A DNA stretch of 64,000 nucleotides from CAVXGU01 sp963761615 (GTDB lineage: Bacteria > Acidobacteriota > Vicinamibacteria > Vicinamibacterales > CAVVIG01): contig CAVXGU010000003.1 in the NCBI GenBank assembly GCA_963761615.1, positions 2,914,001-2,978,000 of the forward strand, given 5' to 3'. The notes under the pieces are model-generated. The model was not told where the DNA came from, did not search any database, and saw only the letters and a program-made list of their open reading frames with translations. Shown piece after piece: positions 24,639 through 36,120 of this stretch. The position numbers were made by a program, and so were the translations under genes. The first letter of the stretch is position 1. Every line of letters starts with the position of its first letter.

Positions 24639-26005
24639 CCCTGCGCCCGGAGCCTGACGGCGATCTGCTGCACCTCGTCCATCACCCGCAGCAGGTTGCC
24701 GCCCCACAGCTGGGCGATCTGCGCCTTCGTGTAGCCGCGGCGCACCAGCTCGCGGGTCACGTTGAACGTCTCGCTCGCGTCCTTCCAGCCCACGATCCCG
24801 CCGCCGCCGTCGAAGTCCGACGAGATCCCCACGTGGTCGATGCCGATCATCTTGACGGCGTAGTCGATGTGGTCGACGAAGTCCTTCACGTCCGCCGGCG
24901 GGTCGGCCGGCAGTGTCGCGTCGATCGTCTTCAGCTTCGCGTCGTACTGCGCCCGGCGGTCGGCCGGCAGCGCGTCGACCGCCGCCTGCAGCGCGTTGCC
25001 GCGCCCGCGCCCGCCGCGCCCCGCCGCCGGACCGCCCGCGCCGCGACCCGCCGCGGGCTCCGGGAGCCCGAACTCGGTCCGGAGCGCCTGGAGCGCCGCG
25101 GTCCGCTCGGCCGAGTCCGGCTTGCGGGTCTTGATGTAGCTGCTGTAGGCCACGATCTGGATCACGCCGCCGTTCTCCTTGAGCGCCATCAACTGCTCGT
25201 CGTCCATGTTCCGGCTGACGTCGCAGAGCGCGCGCACCGAGGAGTGGGAGGCGATGATCGGGGCCTGGGTCAGCTGGATCGTCTGCATCATCGAGCCCTT
25301 CGAGGGGTGCGAGACGTCGATCATGATCCCCACGCGGTTCAGCTCGGCGACCGCCTGCCGGCCGAGGGGCGACAGCCCGTTGCCCCACCGGTAGCCCTCG
25401 CGCTCGCCGGTATTCGAGTCCGACAGCTGGTTGGCCCCGTTGTGCGCGAGCGAGAGGTAGCGCGCGCCGCGGTCGTAGAACTCCTGGATGTGCGACAGGT
25501 CCTCGCCGATCGGATACCCGTTCTCGACGCCGATGAGCGCCACCTTCTTCCCTTCCGCGTGGAGGCGGCGCACGTCGTCCGAGGTCAGCGCCAGCCCGAT
25601 CTGGTCGGGCGCGATCTGCTCGGTCAGGCGGTGGATCGCGTCGAACTTCGCGATCGCGCGATCGTAGGCGCGCTGGTAGCCCGCCGCCTTGAACGCGTCG
25701 GGATCCTGCGCCTCCGACGTCTGCCCGACGTAGACGACGAAGAAGGAGGCGTCGAGGCCGCCCTCGACCATCTTCGGCAGGTTCACCTGCGTGTCGAGAC
25801 GCTGCGTGTAGTTGCGCTCGGGGGTGAAGTTCTGCGGCTCGATGTCGTTGTGCGTGTCCAGCGTGATGACGGACTCGTGGATCGCCCGGGCCCGCGCGTC
25901 CAGCGCGGCGTCATCGGTCTGCGGCCGGGCGGCGAGCGACGCGTAGGCCGGCCACGCCAGCGCGGCAGCGGCGGCGAACACGAGGAGTCGGCGGTCGAAC
26001 GGCAT
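24635..26005 (-). CDS. Membrane dipeptidase (peptidase family M19), secreted
   Basis: 456 residues, ATG at 26005 with AAAGGAG upstream. A signal peptide (LLVFAAAAALAWPAYASLA) precedes the TIM-barrel fold. Metal ligands are visible as TLDTHNDIE (HxD), IGVENGYPIG (the bridging Glu), DVSHPSK and SHSSVRALCDVSRN (His residues), with SSDFDGGGG near the end. Family M19 cleaves dipeptides, including some with D-residues. An AGRGAGGPAAGRGGRGRG insert of the type seen in other exported proteins here lies near residue 310. The stop overlaps that of the convergent activator gene. Confidence 0.93.
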   Translation of the reverse strand: MPFDRRLLVFAAAAALAWPAYASLAARPQTDDAALDARARAIHESVITLDTHNDIEPQNFTPERNYTQRLDTQVNLPKMVEGGLDASFFVVYVGQTSEAQDPDAFKAAGYQRAYDRAIAKFDAIHRLTEQIAPDQIGLALTSDDVRRLHAEGKKVALIGVENGYPIGEDLSHIQEFYDRGARYLSLAHNGANQLSDSNTGEREGYRWGNGLSPLGRQAVAELNRVGIMIDVSHPSKGSMMQTIQLTQAPIIASHSSVRALCDVSRNMDDEQLMALKENGGVIQIVAYSSYIKTRKPDSAERTAALQALRTEFGLPEPAAGRGAGGPAAGRGGRGRGNALQAAVDALPADRRAQYDAKLKTIDATLPADPPADVKDFVDHIDYAVKMIGIDHVGISSDFDGGGGIVGWKDASETFNVTRELVRRGYTKAQIAQLWGGNLLRVMDEVQQIAVRLRAQG

Positions 26006-26024
26006 CGGATTCTCCTTTCGGGGT

Positions 26025-27737
<1,713 letters not shown>

Positions 27738-27777
27738 GGTTGACAGGGCAATCGGCGGGCAGTATAAGCCTGCCAGC

Positions 27778-28551
27778 GTGCCTCCGGTGGCTGAATTGTT
27801 CGTCCTCACGGGCCGCGTCGCCATCGTCACGGGCGGTTCGCGCGGCCTGGGGCTCGAAATGGCGGAAGGCCTGGCCGAAGCCGGTGCGTCCCTGATGATC
27901 TGCGCGCGCCGTGACGAGTGGCTCGCGCCGGCGATCGGGGATCTGCGCGCGCGCGGCTTCACGGTCGAAGGCATGCAGTGCGACGTCGCGCGCCCGGCGG
28001 ACGTGCAGGCGGTCGTCGACCGCACGGTCGCGCGCTACGGGCGCGTCGACGTCCTCGTCAACAACGCGGGGGTGACGTGGGGCGCGGAGCCCGAGTCGCT
28101 GCCTCTCGACAAGTGGCAGCGCGTGCTCGACGTGAACCTCACCGGCGCGTTCCTGTTCGCGCAGGCGGCGGCGCGCGACATGCTCGCCCGGCAGCACGGC
28201 CGGATCATCAACATCTCGTCGATCGCGGGCCTGCGCGCCTCCGTCGACGGACCCCACTATGCCGCGTACAGCGCGAGCAAGGCCGGCCTGATGGGGCTGA
28301 CGCGGGAACTGGCGGCGTCGTGGGGCCGCCAGGGCATCCGCGTGAACGCGATCGCTCCCGGCTACTTCCACTCGCGTCTCGCCGATCCCGTGATCCCGAT
28401 CGTGGAGCCGGGCATCCGGGCGGCGAGCCCGATCCCGCGCATCGGCGCGCCCGGCGAGCTCAAGGGCGTCGCCGTCTTCCTCGCCGCCGACGCCTCGAAC
28501 TACATCACCGGCCAGGTCATCGCGGTCGACGGTGGGAGAACCATCACGTGA
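27778..28551 (+). CDS. SDR-family oxidoreductase, probably acyl-CoA or polyol type
   Basis: About 257 residues from the GTG at 27778 (a second GTG at 27787 is equally possible; neither has a clear ribosome site). Classical SDR motifs: TGGSRGLG, VLVNNAG, NISSIAG with the active Ser, and YAAYSASKAG with Tyr/Lys. The C-terminal ITGQVIAVDGG is typical of the classical FabG-like group. Its stop overlaps the GTG of the acyl-CoA synthetase gene by 4 bp (GTGA), which ties it to fatty acid metabolism. Confidence 0.9.
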   Translation: MPPVAELFVLTGRVAIVTGGSRGLGLEMAEGLAEAGASLMICARRDEWLAPAIGDLRARGFTVEGMQCDVARPADVQAVVDRTVARYGRVDVLVNNAGVTWGAEPESLPLDKWQRVLDVNLTGAFLFAQAAARDMLARQHGRIINISSIAGLRASVDGPHYAAYSASKAGLMGLTRELAASWGRQGIRVNAIAPGYFHSRLADPVIPIVEPGIRAASPIPRIGAPGELKGVAVFLAADASNYITGQVIAVDGGRTIT

Positions 28552-30218
28552 CCTCGCCGTACGCGGAGCGGCCGTGGCTGCGGCACTACGACTACTGGGT
28601 CCGCCCGCGGCTCACCTATCCGGGGCGCCCGCTCACGGAAATCCTCGCCGCCGCCACGATCGACGTCCCGGAGCGGCCGGCGACGTCGTTCTTCGGCGCC
28701 GAGCTGACCTACCGCGAACTGAAGCGCCGGAGCGACCGTCTGGCGGCGGCGCTCGCCGGACTGGGCGTTGCCAAGGGCGACCGCGTCGGCATCATGCTGC
28801 CCAACGCGCCGCAGTACGTGATCGCGGCCTTCGCCGTCCTGCGCCTCGGCGCCGTCGTGGTGAACATCAACCCGACCTACACGGCGCGCGAGGTCGCGAT
28901 GGTGGCGGCCGACGCCGAGATGCGCGCCCTCGTCACGCTCGACACCCTCGCGCCGCTCGCCCTCGGGCTGGCCGGCCGGCCAATCGCCCACGTGATCGTG
29001 ACCGCGCTGGCCGAGTACACGCCGGACGCCGCCCCGCCGCCGCGCGTCGGCGGCACCCTGGCGCTCGCCGACCTCATCGACGCGGGAGGGAGCGGCGAGC
29101 TGCCGGTCGTGGCCATCGCGCCGGACGATGTGGCGGTCCTGCAGTACACGGGAGGCACGACGGGCACGCCCAAGGGCGCCATGCTCACGCACGCGAACAT
29201 TTTCGCGAACGTCGTCCAGACCGAGATGTGGATGTACCGTGCGCCGGAACGCGGCCACGCGCGCTACCTCGTCGTGCTGCCCTACTTCCACATCTACGCG
29301 TTCACCGTCGCGATGATGATGGGCATCTGGGTGGGGGCCCTGCAGGTGATCCTGCCGAAGTACGACGTCGAGCAGGTCCTGGCGGCGCTGCGCGACTTCC
29401 AGCCGACCTATTTCCCGGCGGTGCCGACGATCTTCGTGTCGCTGCTCGCGCACCCCCAGGTGCAGGAGTTCGGCCTCGAGGGCATCCGCACCTTCAACAG
29501 CGGCGGGGCCCCCTGTCCCGTCGAGGTCATCCACGAGTTCGAGCGGCGCATCGGCCGCACGCTGAACGAAGGCTACGGCCTGTCGGAGACTTCGCCGGTG
29601 ACCCACTCGACGCCGCAGCTGAGCGTCCGCCGCCCCGGGACCATCGGCCTGCCGCTGCCGGACACGGACATCCGGATCGTCGACGTCGAGACCGGGACGC
29701 GCGACCTGCCGGTGGGCGAGGCCGGCGAGCTCTGCATCGCGGGGCCGCAGGTGATGAAGGGCTACTGGCGCCAGCCGGAGGAGACGGCGCGGGCGCTCCG
29801 GGCCGACGCCGACGGCCGCGTGTGGTTCCACACCGGCGACGTCGCGCGCATGGATGCCGACGGCTTCACGACCATCGTCCAGCGCAAGAAGGACCTGATC
29901 ATCGTCGACGGCTTCAACGTGTATCCCTCCGACGTCGAAGGCGTGCTCTACACGCACCCCGACGTGCGCCTGGCCGCCGCGATCGGCATCCCCCATTCGT
30001 ACCACGGCGAGGTGGTCAAGGCGTGCGTCGTCCTCCGGGCAGGCGCCACCGCCTCGGTCGAGGATCTGCTGGCCCACTGCCGCCGCAGCCTCGCCGAGTA
30101 CAAGGTGCCGCGAGAAATCGAGGTGCGCGACGCACTCCCCATGAGCGCCGTCGGCAAGATTCTCTATAGAGTGTTGAGGGAAGAAGAGACACGGAACACC
30201 GAGAAACTGAGGAGCTGA
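28548..30218 (+). CDS. fadD: Long-chain fatty-acid--CoA ligase
   Basis: 556 residues from the GTG at 28548, inside the GTGA overlap with the SDR gene. The enzyme activates fatty acids with ATP and CoA. AMP-binding motifs are clear: YTGGTTGTPKGAMLTH (P-loop), NEGYGLSETSP, WFHTGDVARMD, and VQRKKDLIIVDGFNVYP, with the catalytic lysine near the end in MSAVGKILYR. The gene stands in a beta-oxidation cluster. The symbol is given by function; the family has many paralogues. Confidence 0.9.
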   Translation: MTSPYAERPWLRHYDYWVRPRLTYPGRPLTEILAAATIDVPERPATSFFGAELTYRELKRRSDRLAAALAGLGVAKGDRVGIMLPNAPQYVIAAFAVLRLGAVVVNINPTYTAREVAMVAADAEMRALVTLDTLAPLALGLAGRPIAHVIVTALAEYTPDAAPPPRVGGTLALADLIDAGGSGELPVVAIAPDDVAVLQYTGGTTGTPKGAMLTHANIFANVVQTEMWMYRAPERGHARYLVVLPYFHIYAFTVAMMMGIWVGALQVILPKYDVEQVLAALRDFQPTYFPAVPTIFVSLLAHPQVQEFGLEGIRTFNSGGAPCPVEVIHEFERRIGRTLNEGYGLSETSPVTHSTPQLSVRRPGTIGLPLPDTDIRIVDVETGTRDLPVGEAGELCIAGPQVMKGYWRQPEETARALRADADGRVWFHTGDVARMDADGFTTIVQRKKDLIIVDGFNVYPSDVEGVLYTHPDVRLAAAIGIPHSYHGEVVKACVVLRAGATASVEDLLAHCRRSLAEYKVPREIEVRDALPMSAVGKILYRVLREEETRNTEKLRS

Positions 30219-30275
30219 GCACCCGGCACCTGGCACCCGGCACCAGCACCTGGCACCCGGTGCCTGGTGCCCGAC
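30219..30275. repeat. Short tandem repeat of CACCTGG/CACCCGG words
   Basis: Between the synthetase and the FadJ-like gene, GCACCCGGCACCTGGCACCC and similar 7-8 bp words repeat, ending in the inverted GGCACCCGGTGCC. It belongs to the class of intergenic repeats seen several times in this window. Confidence 0.7.
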
Positions 30276-30287
30276 ACCCTTTTCATC

Positions 30288-32408
30288 ATGCCCGTTGACT
30301 ACACGATCACAGACCGCGTCGCCATCGTCACGATCGACAATCCGCCGGTCAATGCGCTCTCGGCCGAGATGTGGGCGGGTGTGTCCGAGGCGGTCGCGCG
30401 CGGCGCGGCCGACCCGGACGCCGACGCCATCATCCTCATCGGCGCGGGGACGACGTTCATCGCCGGCGCGGACATCAAGGTCTTCGACACGCTCACCAGC
30501 CGCGAGGCCTCGCTCGCCCGGTCGGAGGGAACCCACGCGCTGCTGAGGCGGATCGAGGACACCCCGAAGCCGGTCGTCGCCGCCATCCACGGCAACGCGC
30601 TGGGCGGCGGCCTCGAGGTCGCGATGGCCTGCCACTTCCGCCTCGCGACCCGCACGGCGCGCGTCGGCCAGCCCGAAGTCCTGCTGGGCCTCATTCCCGG
30701 CGCCGGCGGCACGCAGCGCCTGCCTCACCTGTGCGGCGTCGAGCTGGCGCTCACGATGTGCACGACGGGCAAGCCGCTGTCGGCGCCCGACGCGCTCGCC
30801 GCCGGCATCCTCGATCAGCTCGTCGACGGCGACCGCGAGGAGCTGCTGCGCGCCGCGATCGGCCTGGCCAGGGAGAAGGTCGCCGGCCGCGCCCGGCGTG
30901 TGACGCGCGCGCTGGTCGACAAGGTCGCCGACGTCGGCGCCGGCCGCGAGGCCTGCAGCCGCGCCCGCGCCGCCGTCGCCAGGTCCGCCCGAGGCGTCGA
31001 GGCGCCCATGGCCGCCATCGACGCCATCGAGGCAGGTCTGGGCCGCAGCTTCGACGAAGGCTCGCGGTGCGAGCGCGAGACCTTCGCGGGGTGCGTGACC
31101 TCGATTCAGTCGAAGGCGCTCCGCCACATGTTCTTCGCCGAGCGGGAGACGGCCAAGGTGCCCGGCGTGGCGACGAACACGCCGCTCACGCCCATCGCGC
31201 GCGCGGCGATCGTCGGCGCGGGCACGATGGGCGGCGGGATCGCCATGACCTACGCGAACGCCGGCATCCCGGTCCTCCTCAAGGACGTCGACGAGGCCGC
31301 GCTCGGACGCGGACTGGCGACGATCCGGCGGAACTACGAGTCGGCGGTCACCAGGGGACGGATGACGGCGGACGGACTCGAGCGCACGATGCGCCTCATC
31401 ACGCCGACGACGACGTTCGACGGCTTCGATCAGGTGGACATCGTCGTCGAAGCCGTGTTCGAGGACCTGGCCCTGAAGAAGGCGACCTTCGCCGATCTGG
31501 GCCGCGTGACGAAGCGCGGCTGCGTGCTCGCGTCCAACACGTCGACGCTCGACATCGACGCGTTCGCCAAGGCGAGCGACCGCGCCGGACAGGTCGTGGG
31601 CCATCACTTCTTCAGCCCGGCCAACATCATGAAGCTGCTCGAGATCGTGCGCGGCCGCGAGACCAGCCCCGAGACGCTGGCGACCTCTCTCAAGCTCGCC
31701 AAGCGGCTGGGCAAGGTCGGGGTCGTCGTCGGCAACTGCTTCGGATTCGTCGCCAACCGCATGCTGGCCTACTACATGCGCGAGGCCTACCTGCTGCTCG
31801 AGGAAGGCGCCAGCGTGCCGCAGATCGACCGCGTCATGACGGACTTCGGCCTGCCGGTCGGCCCGTTCGGCATGCAGGACATCGCGGGCCTCGACGTCGG
31901 CGCGCGCATCCGCCAGTACTTGAAGGCGATGGGCCAGACGCGGGCCGAGGGTCCGCAGTCGGAGATCCCCGATCGCCTCTACGAGATGGGCCGCTACGGG
32001 CAGAAGACGGGCGCGGGCTGGTACCGCTACGAGCCGGGCAGCCGCGAGCGCATGCCCGATCCCCTGATCGACGAGCTCGCCGAAGACGCGGCGCGGCGAC
32101 GCGGCATCGCGCGTCACCCGATCGTGGACGAGGAGATCCTCGCCCGCGTGACGACGGCCCTGGCGAACGAGGGCGCGCAGGTGCTCGAGGACGGCATCGC
32201 CAGCCGCGCCGGCGACATCGACGTCGTCTACTGTTACGGGTTCGGCTTCCCGGCCTATCGCGGCGGGCCGATGTTCTACGCGGACACGGTGGGCCTGCCG
32301 ACCGTCCTGGCGCGCGTGCGCGAGTACCGGGAGCGGTTCGGCAGCCACTGGAAGCCGTCGCCCCGGCTGGAGCGGCTGGTCGCCGAAGGGCACGGGTTCT
32401 TCTCCTGA
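30288..32408 (+). CDS. fadJ: Bifunctional enoyl-CoA hydratase / 3-hydroxyacyl-CoA dehydrogenase
   Basis: 706 residues from the ATG at 30288. The N-terminal third is a crotonase-fold hydratase (NPPVNALS, AGADIKVF for the oxyanion hole, GGGLEVAMACHFR, LIPGAGGTQRLP). The rest is an NAD-binding 3-hydroxyacyl-CoA dehydrogenase (AAIVGAGTMGGGIAMTYANA, then VVGHHFFSPANIMKLLEIV with the catalytic His, and GFVANRM). The layout matches FadB/FadJ and peroxisomal multifunctional enzymes. It performs the second and third steps of beta-oxidation. The thiolase that completes the cycle lies 876 bp downstream. Confidence 0.93.
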   Translation: MPVDYTITDRVAIVTIDNPPVNALSAEMWAGVSEAVARGAADPDADAIILIGAGTTFIAGADIKVFDTLTSREASLARSEGTHALLRRIEDTPKPVVAAIHGNALGGGLEVAMACHFRLATRTARVGQPEVLLGLIPGAGGTQRLPHLCGVELALTMCTTGKPLSAPDALAAGILDQLVDGDREELLRAAIGLAREKVAGRARRVTRALVDKVADVGAGREACSRARAAVARSARGVEAPMAAIDAIEAGLGRSFDEGSRCERETFAGCVTSIQSKALRHMFFAERETAKVPGVATNTPLTPIARAAIVGAGTMGGGIAMTYANAGIPVLLKDVDEAALGRGLATIRRNYESAVTRGRMTADGLERTMRLITPTTTFDGFDQVDIVVEAVFEDLALKKATFADLGRVTKRGCVLASNTSTLDIDAFAKASDRAGQVVGHHFFSPANIMKLLEIVRGRETSPETLATSLKLAKRLGKVGVVVGNCFGFVANRMLAYYMREAYLLLEEGASVPQIDRVMTDFGLPVGPFGMQDIAGLDVGARIRQYLKAMGQTRAEGPQSEIPDRLYEMGRYGQKTGAGWYRYEPGSRERMPDPLIDELAEDAARRRGIARHPIVDEEILARVTTALANEGAQVLEDGIASRAGDIDVVYCYGFGFPAYRGGPMFYADTVGLPTVLARVREYRERFGSHWKPSPRLERLVAEGHGFFS

Positions 32409-32458
32409 ACGCGCTCTCGCCGGACGACCTGCGCGAGCGCGTGGGACAGGAGGTCGCC

Positions 32459-32860
32459 GTGAGCGACTGGCTGGAGGTGCCGCAGTCGCGGATCGACGCC
32501 TTCGCCGACGCCACGGGGGACCGCCAGTGGATTCACGTGGATCCCGTGCGCGCCGCGAGCGAGTCGCCGTTCGGGTCGACGATCGCGCACGGCTTCCTGA
32601 CGCTGTCGCTCGTGACCACGCTGCTCGCCCGCACGCTCGACGTGACGCCCGTCCGCATGGCCGTCAACTACGGACTGGATCGGGTGCGCTTCGTCTCGCC
32701 CCTGCCGAGCGGCGCGCGCCTGCGGGGCCGCTTCACCCCGCGCGAGGTCACCGACGTCCCGGGCGGCGGCGTCCAAGTGATCTGGGCGGTCACCCTCGAG
32801 CGCGACGGCGGCTCGAAGCCCACCCTGGCGGCCGACTGGCTCGTGCGGTACTACCGGTAA
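32459..32860 (+). CDS. MaoC-family (R)-specific enoyl-CoA hydratase
   Basis: 133 residues if started at the GTG at 32459, which has a perfect AGGAGG 5 bp upstream. Homologues usually begin about 15 residues earlier (LRERVGQEVAVSDW), so GTG 32441, or a CTG at 32405 that overlaps the previous stop, is possible. The hotdog fold carries the hydratase-2 signature FADATGDRQWIHVDP (catalytic Asp and His) and SPFGSTIAHGFLTLSL. It hydrates enoyl-CoA to the (R)-hydroxyacyl-CoA. Its place directly after the FadJ-like gene supports a role in fatty acid breakdown or in supplying polyhydroxyalkanoate precursors. Confidence 0.88.
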   Translation: MSDWLEVPQSRIDAFADATGDRQWIHVDPVRAASESPFGSTIAHGFLTLSLVTTLLARTLDVTPVRMAVNYGLDRVRFVSPLPSGARLRGRFTPREVTDVPGGGVQVIWAVTLERDGGSKPTLAADWLVRYYR

Positions 32861-32958
32861 CCATTCGACGGGCGCGCGGTCTTCCCGGGCGGACGTTGGC
32901 GTTGTCCCAGACCACACGCGGCGGGCGGGTGTCTGGAGCGGTTTTCGTTTCCCTGTGG

Positions 32959-33005
32959 CGGCCGACCTTCAGCTCGGCCTCGCATTGGCGGACCTGAAGG
33001 TCCGC
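32959..33005. repeat. Pair of adjacent imperfect palindromes with CTTCAG/CTGAAG core
   Basis: GGCCGACCTTCAGCTCGGCC (32959-32978) and GCGGACCTGAAGGTCCGC (32988-33005). Each is nearly self-complementary, and the two share a CTTCAG core in opposite orientation. This looks like a dispersed intergenic repeat unit rather than a terminator, as there is no T-run. Confidence 0.6.
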
Positions 33006-33140
33006 GGCTACACCGGTCTCGGGGCGACATCGATCTCGAAAGCGCTCTAAGGTCTCGACCCTCTAAAGGGCGAGGAGCCTGACGCGGTAAGGGGCTCCGT
33101 GCTGACCGGCAGCATGCGTTCCCCTGCCACGGCAAAGGTG

Positions 33141-33270
33141 CTCAGCACCGTGCCGCGTCAGCGCCCAGCACCGTGCCGCGTCAGCGCCCAGCACCGTGCC
33201 GCGTCAGCGCCCAGCACCGTGCCGCGTGAGTTCCCAGCACCTTGCAGCGCGAGCGCCCAGCACCTTGCAG
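33141..33270. repeat. 23-bp tandem repeat array, left of the thiolase gene
   Basis: Five full copies plus a partial one of CCAGCACCGTGCCGCGTCAG + CGC. The first three are nearly perfect and the last ones diverge (CCAGCACCTTGCAGCGCGAG). A related array lies on the other side of the thiolase gene at 34492-34590. Confidence 0.85.
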
Positions 33271-33284
33271 TAGTCTGTAGACCT

Positions 33285-34469
<1,185 letters not shown>

Positions 34470-34491
34470 CGGCTCTCGGCTCCCGGGCCGG

Positions 34492-34590
34492 GCAGCACCC
34501 TGCTGCGTCAGTTCCCAGCACCGTGCTGCGTCAGTTCCCAGCACCGTGCTGCTGTCAGCGCCCAGCACCTTCTATAATGCACTCAGCACC
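34492..34590. repeat. 23-bp repeat array, right of the thiolase gene, carrying a promoter
   Basis: Copies of CCAGCACCGTGCTGCGTCAG + TTC, the same family as at 33141-33270. The last copy is interrupted by a TATAAT box (34573-34578). Confidence 0.8.
34573..34578 (+). promoter_or_regulatory. -10 box for the amidase gene
   Basis: Perfect TATAAT. The likely start codon is the TTG at 34591, only 12 bp past the box, so the mRNA would be leaderless or nearly so. The -35 region falls inside the repeat and is poor (around GCTGT). Confidence 0.55.
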
Positions 34591-36120
34591 TTGAACCGCC
34601 TTTCCCTCGGGTCTCTCCGCTTCTGCTCAGCCGTTGTCGTGGCCGCAGCGCTCGTGCTCGGAGCGACGCTGCTCGATGCCCAGGGCGCCGTCCTGACGCT
34701 GCTCTCGCGTGACGGGCGCCGCACGATGCCGATCGTGATGAGCGGCAGCGAGGAAATGGTCGCGCTCGATCAGCTGGCTGCCGTGTTCTCGCTGGCCGTG
34801 CGCGAGGAAGCGGGCGCGGTGACCGTCTCGTTCCAGGGGCGCACGATCGTCCTGACGCCCGGTCAGCCGCTCGCGTCCGTCTCCGGCCGCCTCATCTCGC
34901 TCGAGGCCCCGCTCACCCGTTCCGGGCGCGAGTGGCTCGTGTCGCTCGACTTCGTCAGCCGCGCGCTCGCGCCCATCTACGATGCCCCGCTGGACCTGCG
35001 GCGACCGTCCCGTCTTCTCATCGTCGGCAACCTGCGCGTGCCACGGCTCACCCTGCGCTACGAGGACCAGCCCACCGGCGGGCGGGTGACCATCGACACC
35101 ACGCCACGCACGACTGCCACGGTGACGCAGGACGGGAACCGCCTTCTCGTCCGCTACGACGCCGACGCACTGGACGGCGCCCTCCCACGGGTTCAGCAGG
35201 GCGGCCTCGTGCAGAACGTCCGGATGGCCGACGCCACCACCGTCGCCGTCGATCTCGGGGCTGGCTTCACGGCCTACCGCGAGACGACGCAGTCGGTGGG
35301 CGCCGCCGGTCGGCTGGTGCTCGATCTCACGGCCTCGCGGCCGCCGCCGCCGACGACGCCCGCCTCGCCCCCGCCGGCGCCGGTGGCGCCGGCCGCCCCT
35401 GGACCGTCCAGGCCCGCGCCGCCCTTCACGTCCTCGGCCGCCGCGATCCGCACGATCGTCATCGATCCGGGCCACGGCGGAAACGACCCGGGCGTCGCGG
35501 GGCCGAACGGCACGACGGAGAAGCAGATCACGCTCGACGTGGCGCGCCGCCTCAAGACCGCCATCGAGGGCCGCCTCGGAATCCGCGTGCTCATGACGCG
35601 CGAGGACGACCGGATCGTGCCGATCGACCAGCGAACGGCCGTCGCGAACAACAACAAGGCGGATCTCTTCATCAGCCTCCACGCCAACGCGTCGCTGCGG
35701 CCCTCGACGAGCGGCGCGACGATCTACTGCGCCTCGTTCGAGCAGGGCGAGGACGCGGCCGCGCAGGGCCTGCTGAAGGGCCAGACGCTGCCCGCCTTCG
35801 GCGGGGGGACCCGCGATCTGGAGATGGTGCTCTGGGATCTCGCCCAGGTCCGCCACGTCGATCAATCGGACGCCTTTGCCGCCCTCATCCAGCAGCAGTT
35901 CCGCAACCGGGTGCCGCTCAGCGTCCGCCCGATCCAGCACGCGCCGCTGCGCGTGCTGGAGTCGGCGAACATGCCCGCAGTGATCGTCGAGCTGGGCTAC
36001 CTGTCGAATGCGGACGATGCCCGGCGGCTGGCGAACGCGGACCAGCAGGGCGTGATCGCCCAGGCGCTCTTCGACGCGATCCAGCGGTTCCGCGATCTGC
36101 TGGCGGGCGGCGAGTCGTGA
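34591..36120 (+). CDS. N-acetylmuramoyl-L-alanine amidase with AMIN-like N-terminal domain
   Basis: 509 residues from the TTG at 34591, which starts the signal peptide cleanly (FCSAVVVAAALVLGATLLDAQ); an ATG at 34546 would read through the repeat. Residues about 30-270 hold a copper-amine-oxidase-N-like and AMIN-like beta domain for cell-wall targeting, then a proline-rich linker. The Amidase_3 domain has its zinc ligands visible: IVIDPGHGGND, TTEKQITLDVA (Glu), FISLHANAS and VIVELGYLSN (catalytic Glu). It splits peptidoglycan stems from glycan strands in the periplasm during division. It overlaps the GerMN gene by 4 bp. Confidence 0.93.
   Translation: MNRLSLGSLRFCSAVVVAAALVLGATLLDAQGAVLTLLSRDGRRTMPIVMSGSEEMVALDQLAAVFSLAVREEAGAVTVSFQGRTIVLTPGQPLASVSGRLISLEAPLTRSGREWLVSLDFVSRALAPIYDAPLDLRRPSRLLIVGNLRVPRLTLRYEDQPTGGRVTIDTTPRTTATVTQDGNRLLVRYDADALDGALPRVQQGGLVQNVRMADATTVAVDLGAGFTAYRETTQSVGAAGRLVLDLTASRPPPPTTPASPPPAPVAPAAPGPSRPAPPFTSSAAAIRTIVIDPGHGGNDPGVAGPNGTTEKQITLDVARRLKTAIEGRLGIRVLMTREDDRIVPIDQRTAVANNNKADLFISLHANASLRPSTSGATIYCASFEQGEDAAAQGLLKGQTLPAFGGGTRDLEMVLWDLAQVRHVDQSDAFAALIQQQFRNRVPLSVRPIQHAPLRVLESANMPAVIVELGYLSNADDARRLANADQQGVIAQALFDAIQRFRDLLAGGES

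Larger units (their letters stand above)
32861..33284. other. 424-bp spacer holding palindromes and a 23-bp tandem repeat
   Basis: No gene is visible between the MaoC and thiolase genes. The left half has two CTTCAG-cored palindromes and the right half a 23-bp tandem array (both listed separately). CTCTAAGG...CCCTCTAAAGGG near 33046-33070 is a further weak inverted repeat. Confidence 0.6.

Noticed and set aside
28500..32393. Open minus-strand frame of about 1300 codons opposite fadD and fadJ
   Set aside because: High-GC shadow frame. The translation is Arg/Asp/Val-rich with no domain, and the plus strand carries clear enzymes.
33141..33270. CRISPR array
   Set aside because: The units are directly adjacent with no unique spacers, and no cas genes are present.
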